Positions 1-11,779 of a stretch of 64,000 nucleotides of DNA are shown here, piece after piece. How positions within the stretch are numbered: the stretch's first letter is position 1; each line of letters starts with the position of its first letter. The stretch is from Lenzites betulinus (Eukaryota; Basidiomycota; Agaricomycetes; Polyporales; Polyporaceae). Under the pieces are notes generated by a model, which searched no databases, had not been told where the DNA came from, and saw only the letters and a program-made list of their open reading frames with translations. Location of the stretch: assembly GCA_022264855.1 (NCBI GenBank), contig JABYQU010000003.1, positions 1,116,001 through 1,180,000 on the forward strand. The letters are read 5' to 3'. Position numbers and translations under genes: made by a program.

Positions 1-1603
1 ATGTGTTCGTCGTTCCGGCACGCATTGACGTAGCCAGCTTTGCGAAGGCACTGTCCGAAACGTTGAGTCTGTATCCCCACGCTGCAGGTCGGCTTGTCAG
101 GTCGGTGCAAGACGAATGGGAGGTACGGTTCAGAGCAAAACTAAACTTCCTCCCAACTTGTGGTTACTGAACGCACACAACTGTACTTCTGGTCCCACAG
201 ATAGTGTTGTGCAACTCTGCCGTACCCGTAGAGGTGGCCCACACAGAGGGTGCTTTCGCTGGCCTTGACAGACGTTGGGTACTTCAACGAGACCTGAGTG
301 CATTTCAGCCGACCAAAGACTTTACACAACCTACGAGTGCCGACGAGGAGTCTCGTCTTCTGCTAGTCAAGCTCACACTCTCAGAGGAGGAAACGGCCAT
401 TGCAATTTCTTGGCATCATGTGCTAGGTGCGCCCGCCCAACTGTTGACTATAGCTTCAACCTTGATAAATCTGTATCGTCGGTAGGGGATGCTTTCGTCA
501 TTGACGCTTTCATGCGATGCCTGTCCCAGCAATATCAAGGAGGCAACATTGCTGATTTTCCCGCCCCAGATTTCACCAAGCGCGTATTCGATTCTCCTAG
601 CCCTTCTCTTGTCGAACGTTACTCCCCTCTGATGCCTCACTTCACAACTACCTATCCTATGTCCGAAGTTGGACAACATTATGCCAGCATGAACACGGAT
701 ACGTCTTGGGTCAACTTCAAGATCTCCGTGACTCGGCTTCGTCAGCTCAAGGCGAGGGTTGTGGAGGTCGTCGAACATGCGAACCCGATCTCTGCGCAGG
801 ACGTCTTGACAGCATACATTACGATCGTGCTGAACCGCTACTTGGAAACTCCCATCACTGTCATCACCAATGTGATAAGTGTATGCCGGCATATACTCCT
901 CATCTCGTTTCTCATCTGACAAGTTTGGACAGTACCACAACGTGCCACAGGTCGTCCATAGCACACGCGTTGCGGGAAACGCTCTGTGCATTGTGAGTAA
1001 ACACATTGCTCCGTTCACGAAACGCGTCTGAACTCAGTTATTAGATACCAACTATCCCAATACAACGACAGCCGTTCTCGACCATTTCAGAGACCGCCGT
1101 TGCCGTTCGCCAGTCAATACTGATGTGCAGGGACCCGACCTTTATAGAGGAGTACATGACGGTCGCAAGCACGTTGTTGTTAGCCGCTGCCAACCGCAAT
1201 CATTCCCCATTCTTCGAAGCATTCCCTGGAAAACTAGCAGTCAACTCCCACGCAACGTACGTGTTTACTATGTCGCTCATTCCATGGTATAATATATACA
1301 CATCTGATATTCACGGTGTCTCTTAGGATCGACAGGCGCGCGGCTCATTTCGGCTTTCCTGATACTGTCCAGTTCTACGCCATCGGATTGAACGACCGCT
1401 ATGTAAGAGTCTTCAAGTCAAACCCTACACCGGGCGGACAGTCTGTAGGTGGCGACGACGGGGCCGGCGAGTGCTTGGACGTTTTTTTCGCGGTCGCGAG
1501 CAAGATCAGAGACCAGGTTATGAATACTATCGAGTATGATTTGCATGCTCTAGACTTCCCCTACAACATCAATGTAACCTCGCCTCTCGCTATGTCTAAG
1601 TAA
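1..1603 (+). CDS. HxxxD-type (BAHD/trichothecene-like) acyltransferase, 5' truncated by window edge
   Basis: The reading frame is already open at base 2 with FVVPARIDVASFAKALSETL and continues into YPHAAGRLVR, the N-terminal pattern of the fungal transferase family (PF02458) that moves acyl groups from acyl-CoA to alcohols or amines. Several exons follow. The motif region reads AISWHHVLGAPAQLL (about 396-440), and the late motif that is normally DFGWG reads AHFGFPDT (about 1341-1364). The protein ends LAMSK at 1603. Both diagnostic motifs are altered: HxxxD is HxxxA and the Asp of DFGWG is His. The exon junction near 485 is hard to place because no donor/acceptor pair gives a clean frame. The gene could be an active divergent acyltransferase, a non-catalytic relative or an early pseudogene. 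Substrate unknown. The N-terminus lies outside the window. Confidence 0.8.
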
Positions 1604-1756
1604 AAAAATCGTCTATTCATGTACATCGGATCCGTACGAAGTAGCGTCCAATCCAGCATATGTCATAGGCGCTCACGAAGAGCCTAGACCTAGCCGCCGT
1701 CGAAAGTCTTGTTTAAGAACGCTCATGAACCCAGTATAATCACAGTGTCATCAGCC

Positions 1757-4665
1757 ATGAATGCGGACTTGAAGAAACTCGTAGACGAATGGCTCCGCCT
1801 GGACCCCGTACGTCTAAACTCTCCGAAGTAGATCCAAAAGCGATGTTCTGATGGCCTGTCGATATGCAGAACGAGGATACGAGGGCAGAAATACATGCTC
1901 TCGTCAAGGATGGCAACGCTGCTGAGCTCGAGAAGCGCATGAGGTACTGTATCGACGCTTTTACTTGTAGCCTGCGCACATGTAACTGAGGGATTTGATG
2001 TTCTACCTCAGCCCAAGGATTGAATTTGGGACAGCAGGTAGTTTTTGTACATGCGACCCTTCAGCGCACATTTTCATGTTCTTCAGGTCTTCGTGGAAGA
2101 ATGGAGGCCGGTTGGGCCCGAATGAATGACCTGATCATAATTCAAGCTTCCCAGGTAAATATATTCAAGTCTGTTTGCATGCACGCCCAATCCATGAGGA
2201 TCGTACCTTTCCAGGGATTATGCGCGTACGTGCTTCAAAACGTCAAGGATGCACGTACGCGGGGCATAGTCGTTGGCCATGACCACCGACACCACTCCGA
2301 TAAATGGGCGAAGTTGACTGCCGCAGTCTTCATAGACCAGGGTGTGCCGGCATACTTCCGGGATACTGTTGTGCACACACCTATGTAGGTCACACATCTA
2401 CTTTGATATGTGTGAAGCTCCTAAGTTTATCAGAGTACCCTTCACCGTCAAGACCAAGAACGCTGCTTGCGGCGTGATGATCACAGGTTCTTGATCTGCA
2501 GTTTCTACGACTAAATACTACTGACATATCCCAAACAGCGAGCCATAATCCCAAGGTACATTGAGCTGACTGTATAGTTGTGATATGGTGACTGACACAC
2601 ACTCTCAGCAAGACAACGGTTACAAGGTACGTAGGCGAATATCTTGAGCTGACTGGAAACACTAAACCGCGTATCCATCCACAGGTCTACTGGGAGAATG
2701 CTGTCCAGGTTAGTATAGTAGCGCATGAAATAAAATGACCACCTGTGCTCACAGCTCTCCTTAGATAATTGGGCCTCATGACCAAGGCATCTCAGCGTGC
2801 ATACTAGATCAGAAGAAACTTCCTCAGCTGAACATCAGCAACCTAGGAAGCTCGCCACTACTCCGCCCGTATGACGAGGCAGCTTACTTCGAGTATATCA
2901 ACACTCTATGCCTCTACAAGTGCGATTTGTGCAGACATCCCATTGCGTCGGCGTGCTGACTGCTATCACAGGACGCTAAACTCGCAAACACCTCTGAAGT
3001 TTGTCAACACCTCCATGCACGGCGTTAGCGATCCCGCCATGACGAAGGCATTTGAGCTTTTCGGCCTGCCGAAGTACATCCCTGTAGTAGCTCAACAGAA
3101 GCCGGACCCGGAATTCCCTACTGTCAAGTTTCCTAATCCAGAGGAGAAAGGTGTGTGCTTATTTTCCCATACGACATGCCCTGGCGGCTGATGGGGTCGA
3201 GAACAGGGGCTCTGGTAAGTGCGAGGGTGTTCGAGGCCGTCCAGTCCTCCACTGACATCGAATAGGACCTCGCGATCGCAACCGCAGACGAAGTTGGCGC
3301 AGACTACGTTTTGGCCCAAGACCCAGACTCCGACCGCTTCACAGCAGCGGAGAAGGGGTAAGCCACCCCTCCTATCACCTCTACCACCTCATTTTGATCG
3401 AGCACCTCAGGCAAGATGGCAAATGGATTCAGTTCACTGGCGACCAGCTGGGCGCACTCTTCGCTAGCACGTGCCTAGACAAGTACAAGACAGCGGGGAA
3501 GCCACTGTGTAAAGGATCTCACTAGATACATGTGTACCGTGGCTCATATCTCCACACAGCGAAGCTCGCCATGGTTGCGTCTACAGTCAGCTCGAAGATG
3601 GTGGAGGCGATCGCCCACGTAGAAGGATTCAAGTTCTCAGAATGCCTCACCGGTAAGTACTCTGGTTTCCGTGTACATGACTGAGGTATGACGTGGTTTA
3701 CTACAGGCTTTAAGTACATCGGTAACACCGCGTTGACTCTCGAAAAGGAAGGGTACGAGGTGCCGTTCGGATACGAGGAGGCCATAGGATATATGTTCGG
3801 CTCTCAGCTGCACGACAAGGATGGTGTCGCCGCATCGGTAAGGCTCCATCGCCTGTAGATCTGATTTCTCAAACTAATGATTCCCCGTATACAATCTAAC
3901 TACTAGGTCATGTTCGCCGAGCTGGCGGTCACCCTGCAGAAAGTGGGGAAGACGGTTAGCACCCACTTGAAGGAGCTCTATGAACGGTACGCAAGATATA
4001 GTGTTGATTCGAGGCTCTTATATCTGCTGACGAGCTACCCCCACAGCTACGGTTACTTCCAGGTACCCAACCTCCACTCCAGACCCCGAAGATAGCGCTG
4101 ACCATCCCAAACGCCAGACAAGCAACTCCTACTTCGTCTGCACCGAGCCGCGCACGATCGACACCATCTTCGCGCGCCTGCGAAACTACGACGGTGCCTC
4201 GGCGGCCGGGGGCACGCCGCACTACCCCACGACGCTCGCCGGGCTGGCTGTGACGCGCGTGCGCGACCTCACCGTCGGGTACGATAGCGGGAACGCGCCG
4301 AGCTACAAGCCCGAGCTCCCACTTTCGTCCGGGCACATGCTCCAGTTCCGAGCGGAGAGCGCGGCGGACGGGACGCGGATCACGTTGACGACGAGGTGCG
4401 TGTGCGACTTCTTCGGGACATTTGTGTGTGGGAGGTCTGATCCGTGAGGAACGGCTGGGTAGGACGAGCGGGACGGAGCCAAAGGTACGTGAATGGTTGC
4501 TGACATATCCGTATGCCGGGATGCTGAGGTGGGGCCCAGATTAAGTACTATTTGGAAGGCAGCGGCAAGGACATCCAGGTCGTCGATCAGCTGCTGCGCA
4601 AAGTAGTGCAGGAGCTCGCTGATGAGTGGATGGAGGCGGACAAGCATGGGCTCGGGAGGCCCTAA
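1757..4665 (+). CDS. PGM2: phosphoglucomutase/phosphopentomutase, PGM2/PGM3 type
   Basis: Alpha-D-phosphohexomutase that interconverts sugar 1- and 5/6-phosphates in the cytosol. The start MNADLKKLVDEWLRLDP is typical of the eukaryotic PGM2/yeast Pgm3 branch, which prefers pentose phosphates (family knowledge). All four loops are present. The catalytic serine loop TASHNPK has its Ser codon at 2541-2543, directly after an intron. The metal loop DPDSDR is at 3320-3337, the sugar-binding EEAIGY at 3775-3792, and the C-terminal phosphate loop SGTEPK at about 4467-4484. The early motif FGTAGLRGRM spans the intron at about 2039-2087. About a dozen short introns break the gene and no inactivating change is visible. 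It converges on MCMBP, with the two stop codons about 100 bases apart, so the 3' UTRs probably overlap. The gene symbol follows the human name; phosphopentomutase versus phosphoglucomutase activity cannot be decided here. Confidence 0.92.
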
Positions 4666-4766
4666 GACAAGTGCAGCGTAGGACACGTACATTGTAGGTT
4701 GTAGATGAATACAAACAAGAAGTACAAGTCGAAAGACAGTTCAGTACAAGCGGGTGACGATGGGCA

Positions 4767-6895
4767 TCACAGAGGAACGGCCTCCACCAACGCCCTTCGC
4801 TGGTCATCGAGTGCTTTTGCGCGTTTCCAGGTGTCGATTGTCAACGTTGACTCGTGCAACGAGAGTGCATACAGTCTGTTCAGTCGATGAGAAATAGGAA
4901 GAGAGAGCTGAGGCAAGCAGGGCGTACTTCGCAACTGTCATCCTGCGAATTAGATCGTCGGCGGTAAGGCTGCGATCACCTTGCCGTTCGCTCACGAATT
5001 CTGTTTGAATGTGCTGCACAACATATCAGCATTCAAAGCTTCATCAGGTGAGTGCGAGTGATGTACCTCTGACGTCTCGTCTGACACTTGAACCTTCCCG
5101 CTCCTAGCACCCACCACAAGGTCCCTAAACGCTGCCAGCTTCTCCGCCGACGGCAAGGCGATCTCGTCCGTGGGCTTGTATAGTGCTGCGATGCCCTCGG
5201 GCGTCGTGGGGGCGCGCAAAGGTACATTCAGGTGCGTCCTGAAGAATGTACTCTTTCTACCCTCGCTCAGAACGATGCAACTAATATCCGTAGGGAACGA
5301 AAATTGGCTGAATGGAAAGACGTATGCAAGTGTTTGTGCATCCATCACGTCCTGCAACGCATGTACGTTCATCACCCCTGCAATGTCCTAAGTCAGTCGC
5401 TAATGAAGAGATCGTGAATATGGGACAACACACCGCGCTCCAAAAGCTGGCCTTCGCGAACGCCGCCTTCGGTGATTAGCAATACCGTTCCTTGAGGGAG
5501 CTGTAGGACGCCCGCATGCAAGTCCTCGTCTTTGCTTTCTGGGGTAAACTGGCTCTTATTGAGCGTGTCCAGGGAAAGCGGAAGAGTTTGTGTCAGTGGG
5601 AGCAGCAACTGCAGGATGGCGGACAATGTCGGCGTAGCTAAAGATGCAGACGCGGCAACGGGTGGCGACGGAAAACGGGAGATGGTGAGCGAGGGGGGAT
5701 GTAGTGGCGGGTGGCGCGATTGTCTACGTAAGATAATGAGTACACCGAGCCATATGGAATTGCAGTCACTTACACCCTCGCGATGCAGGAAAGAAGGGCC
5801 CACTCTGCAGCAGCCTGGTCTCCTCCAAGGGCTTCATCGGCGATCCAGGAAATGAGGTCGTCTCTGACCTGGGCATTGTCCGCAGCAATATGTGGTGATG
5901 GCTCAGCCTCCGATCTGATTGCGTCAATGTTTTGAATATCTTGTATAGGCCTTTTTACCCGAGGGAACGACCTAGCGAGCACAGGAGGCTTGTGAACCTG
6001 AGAGAAGAGCACGTGAAGGGTCGGCGCGTCGGAGGGTGTTGCACTGGTCTGATCGAGGCTACACCTAGTGGCACGCATCATGAGCCATGCTGAAATATGA
6101 GTGCAAGTGAGCTACATACGGTTCAGATGACAGGATGCCAACGAATGTGACAATATCGGTGGGTTTGTAGGATTCAAATCTTTCCCTATCATAGAGCTAT
6201 ATGCGTGTTCATTTCGAATGACGTTGAGAATTATCACAGAGCATCTACCTTGACCTGGACCCCGACGTGCTCAGGACGTGAATTAGGGTATTTGTAGGCT
6301 CGCAAGGAGTCGGGCGCGGGTTGTGAAGACACATAACGAGTCGCACCTTGATTGATCAGGGTGAGCATACGGACGGAACAACCTATTCCAGTACGGAATG
6401 CTCACTAAGTGTAGCTCCGTCAAGTTCCTCTGCTAACCAACGTGACTCTCCGGGAACACTGGTCGCCCACAAGGCATTGCACTCATTCAGATTCGTATAG
6501 TCCACATCTTGGGAAGATCCGCTTCCGCCATTGGCCTCATACATGCCCCAACCTCCGCAACTTCCATCCGGAAACTTGGCAAGATACATTTCTGCGGACA
6601 GGGACGTGTCTTGAACCATTGCACGGAAGCGTACAAGGGCGCGATCTTTATGAAACTCTGGAGGCTGGCGTACATCAAGAGTAGGGATCTACGGATGTGT
6701 CAGCTCTAGAGAGGAAATCCAAGGCCTGAGGGATTGCAAGCATACCTTTTTGAACGCGGTAGGAGCCTCGAAGAGGTTTTGGAAATGCTCAGCCACGAAG
6801 CGGGGGAATCTGTCGGAGGAATGATGCACACGATGGAGCTCTTGGACAACCGCGGTGGGGTCATCGAGAGCCTGAAGCTTGTAGTCGGCGGTCAT
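4767..6895 (-). CDS. MCMBP: mini-chromosome maintenance complex-binding protein (MCMBP)
   Basis: Nuclear MCM partner that in animals and plants (ETG1) helps load, unload and stabilise MCM2-7. It starts MTADYKLQALDDPTAVVQEL at 6895. Recognisable family blocks follow: VRFRAMVQDTSL, VPGESRWLAEE, DEALGGDQAAAEW, AGVLQLPQGTVLLITEG and VLSEGRKSTFF. The C-terminal block LTADDLIRRMTVAK then splices to LYALSLHESTLTIDTW and KRAKALDDQRRALVEAVPL. That last join uses a 52 nt intron (gtacgc...gaacag, about 4869-4920) and puts the stop at 4767. Reading straight through would give a different tail ending at 4804 that does not match the family. The human protein has the same order and a similar W-RAK-L-RR ending. 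The next gene upstream, laccase, is unrelated in function. Confidence 0.88.
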
Positions 6896-7264
6896 GTTGG
6901 GGTCAAGAGGCGTGGTACGGTGAGGTCGAGGTCAAAGCAGTCCAGAGGCAACTCACGCGTTCTGTAATGGAACGCGATCAGTCACACTTACGCGTCGGGA
7001 ACGTCACGCTTGAGAGGTACTAGTAAGTCTCCGGGCCGCGCGGCCACTGGCAGCAGCCTTTTCTTGAAGTTTCTTAGTACTAGTATACCTTAATGAAACG
7101 ATACAACAACTACCCGATCTGAGGCTCGTAAGTTGTCCACAGTTCATCCACGAAGACACAGTACCACAAACACAGGATAATGAGCGACAACATGACCAAC
7201 TCAATAAAACTTGAACCATAAATGTAAACGGAGAGGTAATTGAAAGCATCAAGTCATGTCTTTT
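6896..7264. other. intergenic gap, laccase 3' end to MCMBP start
   Basis: This 369-base stretch separates two minus-strand genes. It must hold the laccase 3' UTR and the MCMBP promoter. I see no convincing open frame, no clear TATA box and no repeat in it. Confidence 0.6.
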
Positions 7265-9407
7265 TCATTGGTCGTCAGCGTCGAGCGCGTCGTAGATCGG
7301 GCAAAGGTCTGACCACGCCTCTGCAGCATATGCGAGTTAGTCGAAAATACCAGCACCTTTCCATAATTGGCACTCACGAGGGACCGGGTTGTCAACCTGG
7401 ATGTCAGGGATATCCTCAGACATAACCACGGCGAGACCGGCCTCCAAGTGGAAGTCGATGTGGCAGTGGAGGAACCATGGTCCAGGGTTGTCGGTCTGGG
7501 TGAAAAGGCGTCAGCACTCCAGTTCATATATATGCGCTGATACTGAACCACTGGCATGCACTCACCCTGAAGCGGATAGTCACATTGTCAGCCGCTGCCG
7601 GGGTGCCAATGCTGACGACATCACGCCAGATGGGGTCCTGGTAGTTGTACTCTGCGCTACCCGCGCTACGAACGACAGCGAACGTGTGCTAGAGTGATAT
7701 CAGTACACAAAACATTCGTTCATAATACAAATTGCCGACTTACACCATGGAGATGGAAGGGATGGGGGCCGCCGGGAGCGGCGGCAGTTGCCGGGAACGT
7801 CAGTTCGATCGTCGCGTTCGACGGCAGGGAGTAAATGGAGCCAGACGGGAGGAGGTCGCTCGCGGATTGTGCGCCGCTCAGGATTTGAAGCAAAACGGGG
7901 GCGGAAGGAGGCTCGAAGGTCGCACCGTTGATGAAAAAGTTGGTACTGTTCTGTACAAAGATCGATCAATGCGTTACATTTTTTCCGCACTGTTAGCTCT
8001 ACGCACGAAAGAGAGAGCGAAGTTGATTGCCTTGTCGACGCCACCCACGACGGGAGAACCGGGCTAAATGGCAAGGTGAGTATACGGCTTGACTGAAACT
8101 TGGCTGCACTTACCACCGGCGTAGCCGCGAGGGGATGAAGGTCCGTCTCCTGCAACGGCTTCGTGGAAATTCCCTGAATGCTGGTAGGATCCCGAGCAGG
8201 AGCGCCATCATAGCGGAGAATCGCAGAGTTGATGCCGCCAATAAAGCCTGTCGTGCCAGTCACGGGGCTTGCACGAACCCAATAGTTGTCGACATCCTGG
8301 TTGGCCTCGAGGACAAAGGAGTAGCGCTGGCCGGCGTAGATGATCAACGAGTCAACTTCGAGCGGCTGCGTGTTGACTGCGTCAGCCTCAATGATGGTCA
8401 GGTCGTGGTTGTCAATGCTGAACATGAAAGCGGGGTCGCAGGAGAGAGAGATGAGGCGGAAGCGGTATCTATTTGATGACATAGCAACCGTGAGTGTTTG
8501 AACGGAGTAGGCGGGGACAAGTAAACTCACCGCTTGCCGGCCGTGACGTTGATGACAGCCAGATCAGCAGTCGGGGTGTTGAGCGAGCGACCCAGGCCGT
8601 TAATCAGCGTAGCGTCTGCGCTCAGGCTATAGGAGACGTGCATTCGGTCAGATACGCTGGGCATATGAAACAATAGTTACGTACGGGGCCGGAGGACCAA
8701 GCTTGGCAGCAATATGATACCAGTCGGCGAGGGTGATGACAGTGTCGTCTGATACCACAATGAGTCTACTGCTTGAATGTTTTTCTTGGGCGTATGTCAC
8801 TGACCATTGTCGACATCGTAAAGACTGGCATGAGGATCATTGGGATCGTACACAACGAGCGGTCCCCGGAGACCGTCGCAGTACTGTGTCGACAGATGGC
8901 TGTGGTACCAGAATGTTCCTATACAGAGCTGAATGATTATCTTTCCCGGCGTGAGAAGAGCATCTTACCAGCTTGATTGGGGCTCTGGAAGTTGTATAGA
9001 AAGGAGTGTCCGGTTGCAATCGGGCACTGATTCACGAATGCAGGGCCGTCCGCCCAATTCGTACCTTTTTGAAAGAACCCGTGCCAATGCTATACCACGC
9101 ACATCAGCATCAACGCAACCCATAACATCAATGGAGTACTCACAATGCTGGTGGACTTCAGCATGGTGTGGTTCGAGAGATTATTGACCACGTTGATCTG
9201 AAAGTTGTCGCCCTTATTGCCGGTGATGAGAGGGCCGGGAGTCTCGCCATTCGCGACGACGGCCGAGCGCTGGAAACCATCGGGGGAGACGTTCGCGTTG
9301 GAGATAGTAAGGTCAGTCACGGGACCAATCGCGGCCAACGTGCTGAGGGCGAGCGAGACGGTCACCGCCAAGGAGGTAATTGAAGGAAGAAGACGATTAA
9401 CCGCCAT
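7265..9407 (-). CDS. secreted laccase (multicopper oxidase, AA1_1)
   Basis: Extracellular phenol-oxidising enzyme, linked in basidiomycetes to lignin attack, pigment and detoxification. The start [20 protein letters not shown] is a signal peptide, followed by [20 protein letters not shown], the usual mature N-terminus. All four copper signatures are present across the introns: L1 [17 protein letters not shown]2 [21 protein letters not shown]3 HPFHLHGHTF (split by an intron after HLHG) and L4 [20 protein letters not shown]. The protein ends DALDADDQ, with the expected length of about 520 residues. The residue ten after the L4 cysteine, axial to the type-1 copper, is Leu rather than the Phe of high-potential Trametes laccases. 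The gene has many short introns and a TATA box 127-134 bases upstream of the ATG. No defect is seen. Confidence 0.95.
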
Positions 9408-10424
9408 GGTAGAAAGCGAAGGTGGGAGTGAAATCGGAGACTTGGAACGAGAAGGAGACTCCGGGCGACGCGCTGAGAACAAGCTGGGATCTGAACAGAG
9501 AGCTCTGAGAAGCTCCCTGTCTCCACTCCCTCGCCTTTATAGCGTGCATTGACGCTAGGTTACGCTCTTCTGAGTCTGAACCCTCTCGATCCCCTGTCTA
9601 CGCGTGCAATGAGCGTCCCAGCCGAGGTCAGGGCCGCTGTTGCCCCCCGGCGGTGTAACATCGGGCGCGCGCTGCCTCTGCGAAACTCGCGCGAAGTGGC
9701 ATCCGGGCGCGAGAGAAAACAAGGTGTTCAGAAGCTCGAGAATAACTCGCCCACGGGTAAGGCGATGGAGTTGGGCAATGCGTATCGGATTTCTTCAGGG
9801 AAGACTCGCCGCCTGTACGCACGGCGGTGATAGCCCTGGAGGGGGCATCGAGAGTACGTATAATGATGGCGCTGCCGTTGGAATATCGCCCCTGGCAGTT
9901 CATGGCGCACCAGACGAGACTTGCAGTGACGTACAGCTTTCGAGGAGGTAGATTGCGAGTCGGGGAGGCGGGCTCGACGCCATCGTGGCGCGCTAGCTTG
10001 GCACTAAGAGTCGGGACTCAGTACGTAGGCTTGCCACCACAAGACTAGGAGACTATTACCGGATGGTGGCCGGTCTCTCCTATGGCGCATTTGGCATATC
10101 ATACCACAGGAGGTTGGGCGGGGGCCGATATCTGGTTATCATGTTTCCCCGTTGCGCGACACTACGATGCCATCCATACATCTAGGTCAACAGGGATGTG
10201 AAGATCCTTTGGCGGCGCGTACCTTCCCAGGGGTTGGGGCCCTCCGACGTAGATGCGAAAACGCTCGCATGTATATGCCTTCGTGGCCGCTGTCATATTG
10301 GGGCAAGTCGGTTTGGTATAAACCTGCGAGATAATCATTTCTATGGTGGTAGATATGCTTCTTACATATCGTCGGGAATGAGGACGGAAGATGTGCCTGG
10401 GGCGAGGGGTACGCGTAGGTGATT
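9408..10424. other. laccase upstream region
   Basis: About 1 kb without a credible gene, between the laccase start and the end of the chorismate-lyase-like gene, both on the minus strand. It holds the laccase TATA box and presumably its regulatory sites. Small open frames on both strands have no recognisable protein pattern. I could not identify metal- or xenobiotic-response elements with confidence. Confidence 0.6.
9534..9541 (-). promoter_or_regulatory. TATA box of the laccase gene
   Basis: The minus strand reads TATAAAGG here, 127-134 bases upstream of the laccase ATG at 9407. That spacing is usual for inducible basidiomycete genes with a short leader. The match and distance are seen; use as the core promoter is inferred. 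Confidence 0.6.
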
Positions 10425-11121
10425 TTATGGCTCCCTTGCAGGATCGTAGGCGAGCCAGGCTTCGCCGCTGGAGAACATATCACGATCAGGGAAGACCTCT
10501 AGTATCTCGCACATGATGCCTTCTGTGTGTAGTGTGTAAGTTCTCCTGAGTTCGCGCTTGCCATCAACAGTTTGGGCGCCAACAGATAGAAGGGCAAAGT
10601 CCGGGTAACGCCGAAGATGCCTGAATATTTGGCCCAGAGCAAAGCGTTCATCGAGCAGAAGTCTTTCGCACTCGGGGGAGGTGACCGTGACGGAGGACGT
10701 TGCGACGCACAGGACGCGCGCGCCGCACTTGAGATGCACTTGACGTGCCTGTTTTATGGGGTTTTGTGGAGATGCGCCAGTACCTCTTGAGCTCGTTTCG
10801 GAGTATATGCACTCAATGTTGATGGTCCTGCCGAGGAACGCACTATACGCAGATGCGGGGGAGGGGGTACTAGGTTAATCACGAAGCTGCAGCCTATGAG
10901 GGATAGTTTTGAGTACCTTAAGAGGCGTTGTAAATCTCCTTGTGCAACGAGCATGATCCGTTCTAGTCCCGTGATAGGCTGGGGGCAGTCGATCTGGACG
11001 GTTGAAAGAATAGTAAGTTCGTTTTCTTGACACGTCCGCGCTAGACACTCACTTCAATGCTCGTAGAGGCGCCCGTGTATGTGTCCCGTGCGAGTGCATT
11101 TATCTTTGAGGATGTAGACAT
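10425..11121 (-). CDS. small protein with chorismate-lyase-like (UbiC/UTRA) fold, function unknown
   Basis: Four exons can be laid out exactly: 11121-11053, 10993-10917, 10869-10784 and 10738-10425. They give 546 nt, or 181 residues, in one frame from MSTSSKINALARDTYTGAST to a stop at 10425. The order of blocks resembles bacterial UbiC: RVHLKCGARVLCVATSSVTV for the first strand pair, then FALGQIFRHLRRYPDF where UbiC has PLGRYLF, then RRTYTLHTEGIMCEILEVFP where UbiC has a strand carrying its catalytic Glu (TELFLP). Here a Glu also sits just before VFP. UbiC makes 4-hydroxybenzoate from chorismate, but fungi normally use another route to it, so I do not claim that reaction. No signal peptide or TM segment. 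It is divergent from NOT1. The fold call is by eye and moderate; the gene model is firmer. Confidence 0.65.
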
Positions 11122-11779
11122 TTTGTGGGTCCAAGTTGTGTGCAGTTCGATAACGAGTCTCCTGATACGAGTGTGCTGCCATGACCATGTGTTAGTACAT
11201 CAAACCTACCCACGTAGGATGCTGATTGGAATGCCTACACCGTCGAGTCCCGGAACAAACTTTACCGAGAATGGTAACGACTGCTGGGCAAGAAGACCGA
11301 AGCCTCGCAATTTTCAATGTTGCTGAAGGTCTGCTCCAGAGGTCACAGAAGAGAGAGAGATGGCTCGACGTCGACGTCGTGTCAGGCCTCCTCATCCACG
11401 CGTAGTACGTACGCGTTCAAGCGCGCGCTTAATGGTGTCTTACGAGACTATCCAGCCTCTAGGTCGATTAATAGGCACATTGAGACCTAGCACGACACAC
11501 AAGTAGTACACATAGAATGGAGAGAACATATCAAGGTTGGCGCCGCACACGAAGGTTGGAGGCGTTGAGACCGGAGCGGGCTGCGGGAGAGATGAGTTGC
11601 CGCCGGTGGAATTGAAGCGGAGCTCGAAGTGTACGACGCGTGCTCACGGCGGTCTGCTTCTGTAAGGACTCTCTGCTCGCTGTTCAAGGCGACCTCGGTC
11701 TGTCTTGTCCCTCTCTTCGCCTACTCCCCCTCCCAAACCTTTCAAAACGGCTTCTGGCAGCGGCCCCGCCAATCGACGG
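11122..11779. promoter_or_regulatory. divergent intergenic region between the chorismate-lyase-like gene and NOT1
   Basis: The 658 bases lie between two outward-facing starts, so they must carry both promoters. The last 100 bases or so before NOT1 are C/T-rich, common in front of constitutive fungal genes. No clear TATA box or conserved gene is visible. Confidence 0.5.

Noticed and set aside
4804..5019. MCMBP ending at 4804 by reading through
   Set aside because: Splicing a 52 nt intron gives a C-terminus that matches the family; read-through does not.
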